A DNA stretch of 64,000 nucleotides from an uncultured Clostridia bacterium. Lineage in GTDB: Bacteria > Bacillota > Clostridia > Oscillospirales > Ruminococcaceae. Positions within the stretch are counted from its first letter, which is position 1, and every line of letters begins with the position of its first letter. The position numbers and the translations under genes are program-made. Shown in pieces: positions 1-9,315 of this stretch. The stretch covers positions 248,001-312,000 of the forward strand of contig CANRNN010000001.1 of assembly GCA_947632025.1 (NCBI GenBank), read 5' to 3'. The notes below the pieces were generated by a model. It was given only the letters and a program-made list of their open reading frames with translations. It ran no database searches and was not told where the DNA came from.

Positions 1-381
1 GAGCTTGAATGATTTTCCGCCTCTGTCATATACCAGTGTCCTTTTGTTGTTGGAATCAGCTTCGGGATTTTGGAATCCGTGCTGTATCCCCGCTATCTGT
101 GCGCCGCCTCCGTTATATGTATACAGGTAGGTATCCGTAAGCAGGAAAAGGTTATCTCCCATTTCTCCGAGGGTATACTGCGTGCTTCCCGGAAGGAGAA
201 TCGGAAATCCGCCCTTTCCCGTTTTGAGAGCCGCGTCCTTAAGCGGAGCGAACAGCGCCTCACGGTTTATAATAACGAGCGCCGCTATAAGTATTATCAG
301 CAGAAATATCCCAAGCTTCAAAAGAAAACTCCTGCGCTTTTTTTTCTGCCGATATTTGTTTATATTATTTTTTTCGTCCAT
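1..381 (-). CDS. Membrane-anchored protein, DUF5711-like, 3' end outside window
   Basis: The reading frame is open from an ATG at 381 to the window edge (127 codons seen), so the C-terminus is missing. A Lys/Arg-rich N-terminus (RQKKKRRSF) precedes one hydrophobic segment (about residues 22-39), giving a single-pass membrane protein with the rest outside the cell. The extracellular part begins with a Gly/Tyr-rich beta-type sequence (YTLGEMGDNLFLL, YLYTYNGGG). This resembles DUF5711 proteins of Clostridia, which I recall only by pattern. A GGTGA ribosome site lies just upstream. It has its own promoter at 448-476 and follows truA in the same direction. Its function is not known. Confidence 0.6.
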   Translation of the reverse strand, partial: MDEKNNINKYRQKKKRRSFLLKLGIFLLIILIAALVIINREALFAPLKDAALKTGKGGFPILLPGSTQYTLGEMGDNLFLLTDTYLYTYNGGGAQIAGIQHGFQNPEADSNNKRTLVYDRGGKSFKL

Positions 382-447
382 TTATTTCACCAAATATACA
401 GAAATGTGTCATATTCTCCTCAAAGGCAGAAAAACACTCTTGCGTTT

Positions 448-476
448 ATTATATCACTTTGAGTTGAATCTGTCAA
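448..476 (-). promoter_or_regulatory. Sigma-A-type promoter for the left-edge gene
   Basis: On the minus strand, TTGACA (476-471) and TATAAT (453-448) are separated by exactly 17 bases, which is a consensus housekeeping promoter. It lies about 67 bases upstream of the ATG at 381 and just after the truA stop codon. Confidence 0.8.
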
Positions 477-488
477 CTGTAAAGTAAA

Positions 489-1232
489 TCAATAGTACAC
501 TTCGCTCAGATACAGTCCCTCCGACGGGAGTGTTACTCCCGCAAGTGCGCGGTCGCCGTTTTCAAGGGCGTTTTCAATATCCTCAAGCGAACGCCGTCCC
601 TCGCTTATATAAATAAGCGTCCCCGCGACGATCCTTACCATATTATATAAGAAACCGTTCCCGCGTATCCTTATTTCACAGATCCCATCATTTCGGGTTA
701 TTTCAAGTTCATAGATCGTCCGAACAGTTGTCTTAACTCGTGATTTTCCCTCTGCGCGGCAGAACGCTGCGAAATCGTGTTCTCCGAGGAAAAGCCCGGC
801 AGCCTTACGCATTTTCTCATAATCAAGCGGATACGGGTAATGATACGCCAATTTCTGCAAAAACACGTCCCGTGAAGGCTTTGTATTTATAAGGTATACA
901 TACTCCTTCGCCTTTGCGGCATATCTTGCGTGGAAATCATCAGAAGCGTCCTCGCAGGACAAAACCGCGATACTGTCCGGAAGCAGTGTATTCATTCCCT
1001 TTACAAATCCCGTACAGGGGATTTTGCTGTCAATACGGACATTGAAACAGAATCTCCTTGCGTGTACTCCCGTATCCGTCCGAGAGCAGCCATAAATTAC
1101 GGGCGGCGGAATCTTCAACAGCTTTCCGATTGCCTTTTCAACGACTTCCTGAACGGAAATGGCGTTCTCCTGCCGTTGGAATCCGTGAAAATCCGCGCCG
1201 TTATACGCTATAAAAACCTTAAGGTTACGCAT
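489..1232 (-). CDS. truA: tRNA pseudouridine synthase A
   Basis: TruA converts uridines 38-40 of the tRNA anticodon arm to pseudouridine. The 247-residue length is normal for the family. The catalytic motif SRTDTGVHA is present, placing the nucleophilic aspartate at D53. The N-terminus (LKVFIAYNGADFHGFQRQ) and the later GNGFLYNMVRI segment are typical. An AAAGGAG ribosome site precedes the ATG. It is the last gene of the minus-strand operon, 11 bases after ecfT. The pairing of truA with ecfT/ecfA is also familiar from the rplQ-ecfA-ecfT-truA region of many Firmicutes, here without the ribosomal protein genes. Confidence 0.95.
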   Translation of the reverse strand: MRNLKVFIAYNGADFHGFQRQENAISVQEVVEKAIGKLLKIPPPVIYGCSRTDTGVHARRFCFNVRIDSKIPCTGFVKGMNTLLPDSIAVLSCEDASDDFHARYAAKAKEYVYLINTKPSRDVFLQKLAYHYPYPLDYEKMRKAAGLFLGEHDFAAFCRAEGKSRVKTTVRTIYELEITRNDGICEIRIRGNGFLYNMVRIVAGTLIYISEGRRSLEDIENALENGDRALAGVTLPSEGLYLSEVYY

Positions 1233-1243
1233 AGAAGCTCCTT

Positions 1244-2056
1244 TTACGGAAGAACGGGAATGAAATTCAGCACGATAACTCCGCCCAACAGCGCGAACAT
1301 CACAGCGATCGCGACATAGTCACGTGGTGCGGTATGAAGCTGCCTCATACGCGTTCTTCCCTCACCGCCGTGATAGCAGCGGCATTCCATAGCGGTCGCA
1401 AGCTCGTTTGCGCGCTTGAACGCCGACACGAACAACGGTATAAGAATAGGTATCAGCGCCTTTGCCCTACGGAAGATATTTCCATTGTCAAGCTCCGCGC
1501 CGCGGGCTTTCTGCGCAGACATTATCTTGTCTGTTTCCTCAACGAGCGTCGGAATAAAGCGCAGTGCTATTGTCATCATCATAGAAAGCTCGTGAACGGG
1601 AAAACGTATCTTTTTCAGCGGGTTCAGAAGCCGCTCGATAGCGTCGGTAAGCATTATCGGCGAAGTCGTGTAGGTAAGCAGGCTCATTCCCACTATAAGC
1701 GCTATTATCCTGAGCAGCATAAATGCCGATGTGCGTATTCCCTCCGGATATATTTCAATTATCCACCATGAAAACAGCGGAGTTTCACCCTTGAGGAACA
1801 GCAGATTCAGTATTGCTGTAAAGATCATCAGCGGCAGTATTGGCTTTATGCTTTTGAGTATCATTATGAATTTTATTCTCGAAAGCATATAGCAAAACAC
1901 TATAAACAGGATACCTATAAGAAGCCCCGTGAATTTCTGCGCCGTGAAAAGTATCACAAGGTACAGAATATCCAGCACCAGCTTTACGCGGCTGTCCATT
2001 TTGTGTATCACGGAATTTCCCGGAAAATACTGTCCTATCGTTATATCCTTTATCAT
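1244..2056 (-). CDS. ecfT: Energy-coupling factor transporter transmembrane protein EcfT
   Basis: EcfT is the membrane scaffold of ECF vitamin/metal importers; it couples the ATPases to an exchangeable substrate-binding S subunit. The 270-residue protein has several hydrophobic segments (about residues 29-57, 68-85, 107-130, 240-262). The two cytoplasmic coupling-helix signatures with the Ala-Arg-Gly type motif are visible: AQKARGAEL (about 181-189) and [13 protein letters not shown] (about 221-233). Its start overlaps the stop of the fused ATPase gene by 4 bases, implying translational coupling. No S component is encoded nearby, as expected for group II systems whose S genes are scattered. 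Confidence 0.93.
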   Translation of the reverse strand: MIKDITIGQYFPGNSVIHKMDSRVKLVLDILYLVILFTAQKFTGLLIGILFIVFCYMLSRIKFIMILKSIKPILPLMIFTAILNLLFLKGETPLFSWWIIEIYPEGIRTSAFMLLRIIALIVGMSLLTYTTSPIMLTDAIERLLNPLKKIRFPVHELSMMMTIALRFIPTLVEETDKIMSAQKARGAELDNGNIFRRAKALIPILIPLFVSAFKRANELATAMECRCYHGGEGRTRMRQLHTAPRDYVAIAVMFALLGGVIVLNFIPVLP

Positions 2057-3819
2057 TTGTTCTGTCCTTTGATAAGAGTCAGCAGACGCTCTGCCGCCCT
2101 TTGTGTAGTATATATATCTTCGCCTATATCTATCCCAAGCTCTTTCATTTTACGGGAAAGCCTTGTTATCTGCGGTACATCAAGTCCTATATCCGTAAGT
2201 TCCGAGCTGCGCTCAAAGACCTTGTCAGTTTCGTCGTAACAGAAAACGCTTCCCTTGTTCATTACAAGAACCTTTGTCGCGAATCTCACGATATCCTCCA
2301 TAGAGTGCGACACAAGCAGTATGGTTCTTCCCGACTGGACGTGATATTGCTTTATAAGTCCGAGTATCTTGTCCCTGCCTTTCGGGTCAAGACCCGCCGC
2401 AGGCTCGTCAAGTATAAGCACATCGGGCTCCATAGCAAGCACTCCCGCCAAAGCGCACCTCCGCTGCTGTCCTCCCGAAAGCTCGAACGGTGACTTTTCA
2501 AGGAGATGAGTAATTCCCATGCTCTCGGCAGCAGCGTTTACGCGCTTTTTTATCTCTTCCTCGGAAAGTCCCATATTCCTCGGACCGTAAGCAATGTCCT
2601 TTGCGACGGTTTCCTCAAAGAGCTGATGCTCCGAATACTGGAACACAATCCCTACCTTAAACCGTATGTCACGGATATTAACGTCCTTGCCCCAGATATT
2701 TTTACCATCAACGTAGACCGTGCCTTCGGTGGGCTTTATAAGCCCGTTGAAATGCTGTATAAGCGTCGATTTTCCGCTGCCGGTGTGACCGATTATTCCG
2801 ACAAACTCGCCTTTGGCTATTGAAAGATCAACATTATTAACAGCCGTTTTCTCAAAAGGAGTACCTATGCTGTATTTATAGGTGAGATTTTCAAGCTTCG
2901 CGATAATATCGGAGTTTTCCTTTTCCTCAGCGTGTTTTTTTTCGGGAATGACCGCCGTTCTGCTTTTCAGCGGGAGCTGCGATATTGCCTTTGCACATTC
3001 ATCCTCGAAAATGATTTCACGCGAGATGTCAACACCGTTTTCCTCAAGCATAACGCACAGCTCCGTCACTTGCGGCACGTCCAGTCCCACGGCACGAAGC
3101 TCCTTTGCGCGGGCGAATATTTTCCTCGGAACGTCGTCCATAAGCACTTTTCCCTTATCCATCACAACGACCCTGTCAGCCTGCGCTGCCTCTTCCATAT
3201 AATGCGTAATAAGAACAACGGTGATACCCTGATCGCGGTTGAGGTGCTTTATTGTTTTCATTACTTCGCGCCTGCCTTTCGGGTCAAGCATGGCAGTAGG
3301 CTCGTCCATAACGATACAGCGCGGACGCATAGCGATAATACCCGCTATAGCTATTCGCTGCTTTTGACCGCCCGAAAGCTGATGCGGAGCGTGTTCGCGG
3401 AATTCGTACATATCCACCTGCTTCAGAGCGTCGTCTACGCGTTCGCGTATCTCTTTCGGCGGAACTCCCAGATTTTCGGGAGCAAACGCCACGTCCTCCT
3501 CAACAATAGTCGCGACCAGCTGATTATCGGGATTCTGAAAAACCATTCCCACAGTCTGCCGTATATCGAACAGTCTGTCCTCGTCAGACGTGTCTATCCC
3601 GTCGACAAATACCTTACCCTCTGTCGGCGTAAGAATAGCGTTGAAATGTTTCGCGAGAGTGGATTTTCCGCAGCCGTTATGTCCCAGCACCGCCAAAAAC
3701 TGCCCTTCGGGGACTGTCAGATTCACATCGGACAGCGCGGTGTTCTTTTCAATTATCTTTCCTTCCTCGTCCGTTGCCACATAATCGTAGCAAAGGTGTT
3801 CTACTTTAATTATATCCAT
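2053..3819 (-). CDS. Fused EcfA1-EcfA2 ATPase of the ECF transporter
   Basis: This 588-residue protein contains two complete ABC ATPase domains that are normally separate genes (ecfA1 and ecfA2). Domain one (about 1-280) has Walker [10 protein letters not shown] at 46-54, signature LSGGQKQR at about 148 and Walker [10 protein letters not shown]. Domain two (about 308-588) has Walker [10 protein letters not shown] at about 344, signature LSGGQQRR at about 447 and Walker [13 protein letters not shown] charged linker (about 285-307, rich in Lys and Glu) joins them. No stop codon or frameshift interrupts the join. It should power EcfT, whose start overlaps this stop. Both nucleotide sites look intact. 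Confidence 0.93.
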   Translation of the reverse strand: MDIIKVEHLCYDYVATDEEGKIIEKNTALSDVNLTVPEGQFLAVLGHNGCGKSTLAKHFNAILTPTEGKVFVDGIDTSDEDRLFDIRQTVGMVFQNPDNQLVATIVEEDVAFAPENLGVPPKEIRERVDDALKQVDMYEFREHAPHQLSGGQKQRIAIAGIIAMRPRCIVMDEPTAMLDPKGRREVMKTIKHLNRDQGITVVLITHYMEEAAQADRVVVMDKGKVLMDDVPRKIFARAKELRAVGLDVPQVTELCVMLEENGVDISREIIFEDECAKAISQLPLKSRTAVIPEKKHAEEKENSDIIAKLENLTYKYSIGTPFEKTAVNNVDLSIAKGEFVGIIGHTGSGKSTLIQHFNGLIKPTEGTVYVDGKNIWGKDVNIRDIRFKVGIVFQYSEHQLFEETVAKDIAYGPRNMGLSEEEIKKRVNAAAESMGITHLLEKSPFELSGGQQRRCALAGVLAMEPDVLILDEPAAGLDPKGRDKILGLIKQYHVQSGRTILLVSHSMEDIVRFATKVLVMNKGSVFCYDETDKVFERSSELTDIGLDVPQITRLSRKMKELGIDIGEDIYTTQRAAERLLTLIKGQNK

Positions 3820-3833
3820 AAAACCTCTTCTGT

Positions 3834-4700
3834 CTACTTAAAGAGTACTATCGCCGTGTTCCCGCACGGAAGCGCAAGTCCCGTTTCCTTTACGGGAAGC
3901 CCTATCTCTTCCGAGAGAACGCTTATTTCAAAGCGCTTTCCGACTGTCATTCTGAGAAGATATTCCATAACCGATGCCGAAAGACCCGTCGTATAGCTGT
4001 TAAGCAGCACGAACAGCGGCTTGTCCGAAAGCAGCGCAGTAATATCCTCCATAAGGTCGAAAACGCAATCCTCCAGCTTCCACATCTCGCCGTTGGTGCC
4101 GCGCCCGTAGCTCGGCGGGTCAAGGATAACGCCGTCATACTTCGTTCCTCGCCGAATTTCGCGCTTTATGAACTTTGAAGCGTCGTCCACTATCCACCTT
4201 ATCGGCTTGTCGGAAAGTCCCGAAAGCTGTGCATTGGTACGCGCCCAGTCGACCATTCCCTTGACCGCGTCGCAGTGGCATACGCTTGCCCCCGCACTCG
4301 CGCACGCGAGCGTAGCGCCTCCCGTATACGCGAAAAGATTCAGCACGTTCACGGGACGTTTCGTCGAACGTATAAGCTCACTGCAAAGATCCCAGTTTAC
4401 CGCCTGTTCCGGAAATAATCCCGTATGCTTGAAACCTGTAGGCTTCACCATAAACGTCAGATCGCCGTAGCTTACCTTCCAGCTTTCGGGAAGCTTTTTC
4501 CGGTAATCCCACGAGCCGCCTCCCGACGACGAACGGATATATCTTGCGTCAGCCATGCCCCATTCACGGGCTTTCGCTGAATTTTTCCAGATTATCTGCG
4601 GGTCGGGACGTATAAGCGTTACATTCCCCCAACGCTCTAACCGCTCCCCGCCGGAGGTGTCGATAAGCTCATAATCCTTCCATTTATCGGAAATTCTCAT
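3834..4700 (-). CDS. Class I SAM-dependent methyltransferase, rRNA-methylase-like
   Basis: This 288-residue protein belongs to the RlmI/RlmK-like group of SAM methyltransferases (Methyltrans_SAM family). The SAM-binding motif [11 protein letters not shown] sits near residues 121-131, an acidic residue (CHCDAVK) follows, and the catalytic-type DPPSYGRG motif lies near residues 193-200. The family methylates 23S rRNA bases, but the exact target cannot be read from sequence. There is no clear N-terminal PUA domain, unlike E. coli RlmI. It starts 1 base after the ruvB stop codon and ends 14 bases before the EcfA gene, so it is inside the ruv-ecf operon. Confidence 0.85.
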   Translation of the reverse strand: MRISDKWKDYELIDTSGGERLERWGNVTLIRPDPQIIWKNSAKAREWGMADARYIRSSSGGGSWDYRKKLPESWKVSYGDLTFMVKPTGFKHTGLFPEQAVNWDLCSELIRSTKRPVNVLNLFAYTGGATLACASAGASVCHCDAVKGMVDWARTNAQLSGLSDKPIRWIVDDASKFIKREIRRGTKYDGVILDPPSYGRGTNGEMWKLEDCVFDLMEDITALLSDKPLFVLLNSYTTGLSASVMEYLLRMTVGKRFEISVLSEEIGLPVKETGLALPCGNTAIVLFK

Positions 4701-4701
4701 A

Positions 4702-5757
4702 TCAAGTGTCCTCTAATGTTCCCTGTCCGTCGCGGAGTATTCCGAGATGACGGTAAGCCGAATCGGTGGCTATTCTTCCCCGTGCTGTTTTCGCGATAAA
4801 TCCGAGCTGCATAAGATACGGCTCGCACACGTCCTCTAAGGTAACGTCCTCCTCGTTTATCGAAGCCGCCAGTGTTGAAAGTCCGACAGGTCCACCGTTA
4901 AAGCCCTTTATTATCATTTCAAGGAATTTTCGATCCAGGCTGTCAAGTCCGAGGTCGTCTATCTCCAGTTTTTTCAGAGCGGTGTCGGCGATCTCACGGG
5001 TTATCTTTCCGTCGCCGAGTACCTCCGCAAAGTCACGCACACGCTTCAGCAATCTGTTTGCTATTCTCGGAGTTCCTCTCGAACGGCGAGCAATTTCAAG
5101 CGCTCCGTCCTTTGCACACGGTATACCCAGTATCATTGCCGAACGCTGTATAATATCGCAAAGCTGCGCGTGAGTGTAAAGCTCCAGACGCTGAACGACA
5201 CCGAAACGGTCGCGCAGAGGAGCGGTAAGCTGTCCCGAACGCGTAGTAGCGCCTATAAGTGTAAACGGCGGCAGGTCTATCCTTATGGAACGTGCCGCAG
5301 GACCGTTTCCCATAACTATATCGAGAGCGTAATCCTCCATTGCGGGATAAAGCACCTCCTCCACCTGACGCGGAAGGCGGTGTATCTCATCAATAAAAAG
5401 GACGTCGTTTTTCTGGAGATTTGTAAGCAGTGCCGCAAGGTCCCCTGCCTTTTCGATAGCGGGACCCGACGTTATGCGGATATTAACTCCCATTTCAGCC
5501 GCGATAATACACGAAAGAGTGGTTTTCCCCAGTCCCGGAGGTCCGTAAAGCAGGACGTGATCAAGACACTCGCCGCGCTTTTTCGCTGCTTCAATATAGA
5601 TCTTCATATTTTCCTTGACCTTATCCTGACCGATATACTCCGACAGGGTCTTTGGGCGCAGCGACAATTCGGAATCCATGTCAGCATCGTTTATCTGCGG
5701 CTCGACAAGCCGTTCGGACGGGTTAAAGTCGAACTCTGTATCAGACATTTCAAGCAT
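4702..5757 (-). CDS. ruvB: Holliday junction branch migration helicase RuvB
   Basis: RuvB is the AAA+ motor that drives branch migration of Holliday junctions together with RuvA. Walker A GPPGLGKT is at residues 72-79, Walker B is the IDEIHRL segment, and sensor 1 lies in the IGATTRSG segment. The C-terminal winged helix ([22 protein letters not shown]) is intact. The 351-residue length is normal. The start codon overlaps the end of the TPR gene by 8 bases and is preceded by a strong AAGGAGG. A second ATG three codons on is a possible alternative start. Confidence 0.97.
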   Translation of the reverse strand: MLEMSDTEFDFNPSERLVEPQINDADMDSELSLRPKTLSEYIGQDKVKENMKIYIEAAKKRGECLDHVLLYGPPGLGKTTLSCIIAAEMGVNIRITSGPAIEKAGDLAALLTNLQKNDVLFIDEIHRLPRQVEEVLYPAMEDYALDIVMGNGPAARSIRIDLPPFTLIGATTRSGQLTAPLRDRFGVVQRLELYTHAQLCDIIQRSAMILGIPCAKDGALEIARRSRGTPRIANRLLKRVRDFAEVLGDGKITREIADTALKKLEIDDLGLDSLDRKFLEMIIKGFNGGPVGLSTLAASINEEDVTLEDVCEPYLMQLGFIAKTARGRIATDSAYRHLGILRDGQGTLEDT

Positions 5758-6700
5758 CGTTATCCCCCTCCTTCTGCTTCACGTTGTTATCGGATCCTTT
5801 CCAATCCCTCGGGACGATCTTTCTGTAATACAACGAGGGCAGATCCTTACCGTCGTATTCCGTATTGTGGAAACTGAGCATCGCGTTTATCCTTCGGTTA
5901 AGCTCCTCAGGTTCCTTTATACCGCAAAGCTCGGCTTTCTTGACTTCTTCCTTTGCCTTTTCGGCATCGCCTTTCATGGCGTAATAGTCCGCAAGTTCCG
6001 CATGGCAGAGCGGGTGATTTTCATTTATTCTTACTAATTTCTGCAATGTATCGAAAGCCTTTTCGTCCTCTCCGCGGACGAGGTATATCTTCGCCAGACT
6101 GAAATAAGCATAGCCGTTGTTGGGGTCGTATCTCAGCGACTGCTCAAAACAATAACTCGCTTGGTCTAATTTCCCGTCTGAGAAATAGGCGTGTCCAAGA
6201 CGCGACTGTGCTTCGGGATTGTCGGGAGAAATTTCCACAGCCTTACGGAAGCACCACAGCAGCTTTGAATCCGAATCCGTCGCCTCGTAGAGCTTTATCA
6301 GCCACTCCACGCAAAACATCTGATTTTGCTGGACATCGGCTCTTGCCAGAGCCTGCTGCAGGAAATTCTCCGCATCGGGAAACTTATTGCACATTATTGA
6401 ATATATCCCTTTATACGCGAGCCTTGCTGTCGCGTCTTTCCGGAGAATTCGTATCCCGTCTTTACCGAGCGCCCTCAAAGCGGCTCTTCTCCGAGCAAGG
6501 TAAGGCATTAAAAACAGCTTTATGAGAATTATCGCGAGATAGCAGACCCCTGCAATCGCGACTAACGTCATCATTCCCGACGGGAAAATAAGTTCATCAT
6601 CCGAGTCGGAAGAAAACATCGCAAAAACTGCGTATGAAAATACAAATCCAAGACCCACAGCTGCCAAGGTCGCGGCTGCGGTGTTATTTTTATTATTCAA
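5750..6700 (-). CDS. TPR-repeat membrane-anchored protein between ruvA and ruvB
   Basis: I place the start at a TTG at 6700 because AGGAGG lies 6 bases upstream; an upstream start would read into ruvA. The 316-residue product has two hydrophobic segments near the N-terminus (about residues 8-26 and 38-62) followed by tetratricopeptide repeats ([57 protein letters not shown]). TPRs are protein-interaction scaffolds. Its position inside the ruv cluster suggests co-expression with RuvAB, but nothing in the sequence shows a direct role in recombination. The function is unknown. Confidence 0.8.
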   Translation of the reverse strand: MNNKNNTAAATLAAVGLGFVFSYAVFAMFSSDSDDELIFPSGMMTLVAIAGVCYLAIILIKLFLMPYLARRRAALRALGKDGIRILRKDATARLAYKGIYSIMCNKFPDAENFLQQALARADVQQNQMFCVEWLIKLYEATDSDSKLLWCFRKAVEISPDNPEAQSRLGHAYFSDGKLDQASYCFEQSLRYDPNNGYAYFSLAKIYLVRGEDEKAFDTLQKLVRINENHPLCHAELADYYAMKGDAEKAKEEVKKAELCGIKEPEELNRRINAMLSFHNTEYDGKDLPSLYYRKIVPRDWKGSDNNVKQKEGDNDA

Positions 6701-6734
6701 GGAGATCCTCCTTTCGCATTTGTCAGTACTCGTT

Positions 6735-7322
6735 TTAAGCGAGGTTTTTAAGTCCGAATTTGATAAGCTCCTCAACAGGGGCGTTCACATCAGCTCCCTG
6801 CAAAGCCGCGCCGCACTGTACGGGATTGAATCCGAGCGTCTGAAGTGCCAGCATTGCTTCCGATAAGTTATCGCCTGCCATTGCCGGAACACTTTTAAGT
6901 TCCTCGGCGGAAAAGCTGTTGCCCTTCGCTACCTTGTCCTTAAGTTCAAGCACTATTCTCTGAGCGATTTTCGCGCCTATTCCGGGAGATTTCGTAAGCG
7001 TCTTGCTGTCGCCCGAAGCTATGCACAGCGCCAGCTTTGACGGCGTTATATCCGACAATATAGAAAGCGCTGCCTTGGGACCGACTCCGTTCACGGAAAT
7101 AAGCTGCTTAAAGCACTGAAGCTCCGAATAATCCGCAAATCCGAACAAGTCAAGCGAGCTGTCTGTGATGTGAAGATAGGTGTAGAGTTTCACCTCATCA
7201 AGGTCGCGTATCCTTGCCAGTGTATTCATGGTCGTGCGGCAGGCATAGCCAACTCCGCCGCACTCGACGACCGCCAGTCCCTGCTCCCAGTGTACCAGTT
7301 CCCCATTAAGGCTGTATATCAT
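6735..7322 (-). CDS. ruvA: Holliday junction DNA-binding subunit RuvA
   Basis: RuvA binds the four-way junction and loads RuvB. The 195-residue protein has the OB-fold N-terminus (MIYSLNGELVHW), two helix-hairpin-helix DNA-binding elements (LISVNGVGPKAALSIL, LTKSPGIGAKIAQRIV) and a C-terminal domain III (SEAMLALQTLGF) that contacts RuvB. It begins 19 bases after the ruvC stop codon. The order ruvC-ruvA-TPR-ruvB keeps the resolvasome genes together with one insertion. Confidence 0.96.
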   Translation of the reverse strand: MIYSLNGELVHWEQGLAVVECGGVGYACRTTMNTLARIRDLDEVKLYTYLHITDSSLDLFGFADYSELQCFKQLISVNGVGPKAALSILSDITPSKLALCIASGDSKTLTKSPGIGAKIAQRIVLELKDKVAKGNSFSAEELKSVPAMAGDNLSEAMLALQTLGFNPVQCGAALQGADVNAPVEELIKFGLKNLA

Positions 7323-7341
7323 TTTGATTTCCTTTCAAATG

Positions 7342-7845
7342 TCATTTGTTTTTTCTCATGATCTCCGAAAGCCGCGAACCGCCCGTATGACCGTGACATA
7401 TCGCGATAGCCAGTGCGTCGGCGGTATCATCGGGCTTCGGTATCTCCTTAAGGCGGAGAATATTCTTTGTCAGCTCCTGCATCTGGTGCTTTTCGGCACG
7501 TCCGTAGCCTGTGACCGCGACCTTCACCTGAAGCGGCGTATACTCGAATATCGGGATACCCCTCTGCGAACCGGAAAGCAGAATAACTCCCCTCGCCTGA
7601 GCGACATCTATTCCCGTAGTGATATTCGTGTTGAAGAATAATTTTTCAATGCTCATACAGTCGGGTTTGAACGTGTCTATGACCGTAAGCATATCGTTAT
7701 AAATTTCTTCCAGACGCTTCTCGAATGAGGTTTCGGGATCTGTGGTTATAGCGCCGTAATTCACGACCTTGAAATTCACATTATCATAGTCGAGAACGCC
7801 GTAGCCGACAATAGCGTATCCGGGGTCTATTCCGAGTATCCTCAT
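7342..7845 (-). CDS. ruvC: Holliday junction resolvase RuvC
   Basis: RuvC cuts Holliday junctions symmetrically. I choose the ATG at 7845 because it gives the canonical N-terminus MRILGIDPGYAIVGYG and a normal 167-residue length; the open frame extends upstream only through the previous gene. The RNase H-fold acidic residues are visible: D7 in GIDPG, the glutamate of SIEKLFF and the aspartates of DDTADALAIA. The start overlaps the stop codon of the radical SAM gene (ATGA), indicating translational coupling. Confidence 0.96.
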   Translation of the reverse strand: MRILGIDPGYAIVGYGVLDYDNVNFKVVNYGAITTDPETSFEKRLEEIYNDMLTVIDTFKPDCMSIEKLFFNTNITTGIDVAQARGVILLSGSQRGIPIFEYTPLQVKVAVTGYGRAEKHQMQELTKNILRLKEIPKPDDTADALAIAICHGHTGGSRLSEIMRKNK

Positions 7846-8477
7846 GTGTAGCTCTCGTTGTCGGTCACATATTTTCTCACTCTGAGCGGTATTCCCATAC
7901 GCTCGGAGATTTTTCTGCACTCCTCTATCTCCTCGGAGCTTATCACGTCTACTACAGTAAAGGCGGTTTCGCATATTTTTTTCATATCTTCGGCGAATTT
8001 CAGCATTTCGTCGAACACGCTCCCGTCGGAGCATTTTCCCGCAAGTTCTTTTTTCGGGCGGGTTACTTCGGTGTAGCGTTCGGAATTCGGAGCATTCAGG
8101 GAGATAGAAACGGAATCTATAAGTCCCCTGAATTTCTCAATATCAAAATCCTTGTGCATCAGTCTTACAAGACCGTTTGTGTTTAGGCGGATTTTCAAAT
8201 CGGAATTAGCCTTTATATACTCCGCTGTTTTCAAAAGCATATCGACTCTCACGGTAGGTTCACCGTAGCCGCAGAATACCGCCTCGGAAATGCCGTTTTT
8301 GTCGAATTTCTCAAAAGCCTCGGTAATTTCCTCGAAAGACGGCTCGTGTTCGAGCCATAAGCTGTCGTTATCCTCTATGCTGTCGCCGTTTTTCCTTATG
8401 CAGAAAACGCAGTCACACGGACAGCCGTTTGTGATATTTATATACATCTTGCCCTCAAACTTGTAAAAAATTGTCAT
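7842..8477 (-). CDS. Radical SAM protein, TatD-associated type
   Basis: This 211-residue protein has the radical SAM cluster motif CxxxCxxC at C19, C23 and C26 (NGCPCDCVFC), followed by a GYGEPT segment typical of the SAM-binding region and LNTNG. The short length and the N-x-T-N-x-C-x-C pattern match the family usually annotated as TatD-linked radical SAM proteins; I recognise this by pattern only. The substrate is unknown. It is the first gene of the ruv operon and overlaps ruvC by 4 bases; no tatD gene is nearby. The promoter at 8517-8545 lies about 40 bases upstream. Confidence 0.8.
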   Translation of the reverse strand: MTIFYKFEGKMYINITNGCPCDCVFCIRKNGDSIEDNDSLWLEHEPSFEEITEAFEKFDKNGISEAVFCGYGEPTVRVDMLLKTAEYIKANSDLKIRLNTNGLVRLMHKDFDIEKFRGLIDSVSISLNAPNSERYTEVTRPKKELAGKCSDGSVFDEMLKFAEDMKKICETAFTVVDVISSEEIEECRKISERMGIPLRVRKYVTDNESYT

Positions 8478-8516
8478 TTGAAACGCTCCTTTTCAGAAAA
8501 TAAGCATACATATTAT

Positions 8517-8545
8517 ATTATAACACTTCACAAAGCAAATGTCAA
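8517..8545 (-). promoter_or_regulatory. Promoter of the radical SAM-ruv-ecf-truA operon
   Basis: On the minus strand TTGACA (8545-8540) and TATAAT (8522-8517) are 17 bases apart. No LexA/Cheo-type box was seen next to it, so SOS control of this ruv operon is not supported by the sequence. Confidence 0.8.
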
Positions 8546-8581
8546 TATATAGGGGAATAAAAAAGCCGAACATAATAAACA

Positions 8582-8600
8582 GGGCGGCACGAAGCCGCCC
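8582..8600 (-). terminator. GC-rich hairpin after the DUF2442 gene
   Basis: A perfect 7-bp stem (GGGCGGC/GCCGCCC) with a 5-base loop is followed on the minus strand by TGTTTATT. The U-tract is weak, so this is a probable rather than certain terminator for the DUF4160/DUF2442 unit. Confidence 0.55.
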
Positions 8601-8649
8601 CATAAATTTATTGAATTTTCACATATTATTTAATATTTTGGAAGATTTT

Positions 8650-8907
8650 TCAGCACATTGATGATGTGCTGAAATCGTACAACTCATCGGGAGCGATATC
8701 CTGTCCGTCGCCCCACGCTATGCCATCTCCGTTTTCTATTATATGAACTGTGGTAAAAAACCGCGGATCTCCAAGCTTACCATACCAGTTTCCTTTGATA
8801 TAAGGTTTAACGTCAAAAAATTTCTTCTCACCTGTTTCATATTCGAGATAGATAAAGAAATTATCTCTTGGTTGAACCTTAATAATTTTCGGCGGATCCA
8901 GTGTCAT
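8650..8907 (-). CDS. DUF2442 family protein
   Basis: The 85-residue protein matches the DUF2442 pattern: PPKIIKVQPRDNFFIYLEYETG, then FDVKPYIKG and a C-terminal GDGIAWGDGQDIAPDELYD segment. DUF2442 proteins are small, soluble and often sit next to DUF4160 genes; the pair has been suggested to act as a toxin-antitoxin-like module, which is not proven. Here its DUF4160 partner, 19 bases upstream, carries a frameshift. A good AGGAG ribosome site precedes the ATG. Confidence 0.8.
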   Translation of the reverse strand: MTLDPPKIIKVQPRDNFFIYLEYETGEKKFFDVKPYIKGNWYGKLGDPRFFTTVHIIENGDGIAWGDGQDIAPDELYDFSTSSMC

Positions 8908-8926
8908 ACCAACATCTCCTCTACAA

Positions 8927-9219
8927 TCATCTCAAAGGATCGATCCTAAAATACTCCTGACCATTGGAAATAAGCTCCCAATCCGCAAGCAGTTCTTCTT
9001 TATGAATATCTATCCATATTAATACCATACGAAGCTGTTTAGCGGGAATACCGTCCTCCAAGACATCCCCGTCAAGACTTATCACTGCCGATTTACCGCT
9101 GTATTTCGCATGGATATGCGGTGTATGGTGTTGACCATTCGGTTCACAGTACATATAAATTATAATGCCGAAAACATACTCAACGCCGGCATAAGCTGTT
9201 CCTTCTCATTCAAACTCAT
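8927..9219 (-). pseudogene. DUF4160 family gene broken by a one-base frameshift
   Basis: Family members normally begin with a segment like MPxISxFFGIIIYMY. Here that segment is split between two frames. The upstream frame starts at an ATG at 9219 after AGAGGTG, encodes MSLNEKEQLMPALSMF and hits a TAA at 9162-9160. The following frame encodes FGIIIYMYCEPNGQHH and continues to 8927. One missing T in the four-T run at 9171-9174 explains the break. An internal ATG at 9154 could give a 75-residue product lacking the first strand. The downstream part (HHTPHIHAKY, WELISNGQEYFRI) is intact, so the lesion may be recent or a sequencing error. Confidence 0.75.
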
Positions 9220-9315
9220 TTTCTGCACCTCTCAGCTCAATATTTTCAGATACTATATGTAAAATGTAAGGCACAGAAAGCAAAAAATTTATTTAGAAAT
9301 ATGCCCGCTGTAACC

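Noticed and set aside
8478-8600. Search for SOS box at the ruv operon
   Set aside because: No CGAAC-N4-GTTCG-type element was found near the promoter at 8517-8545.
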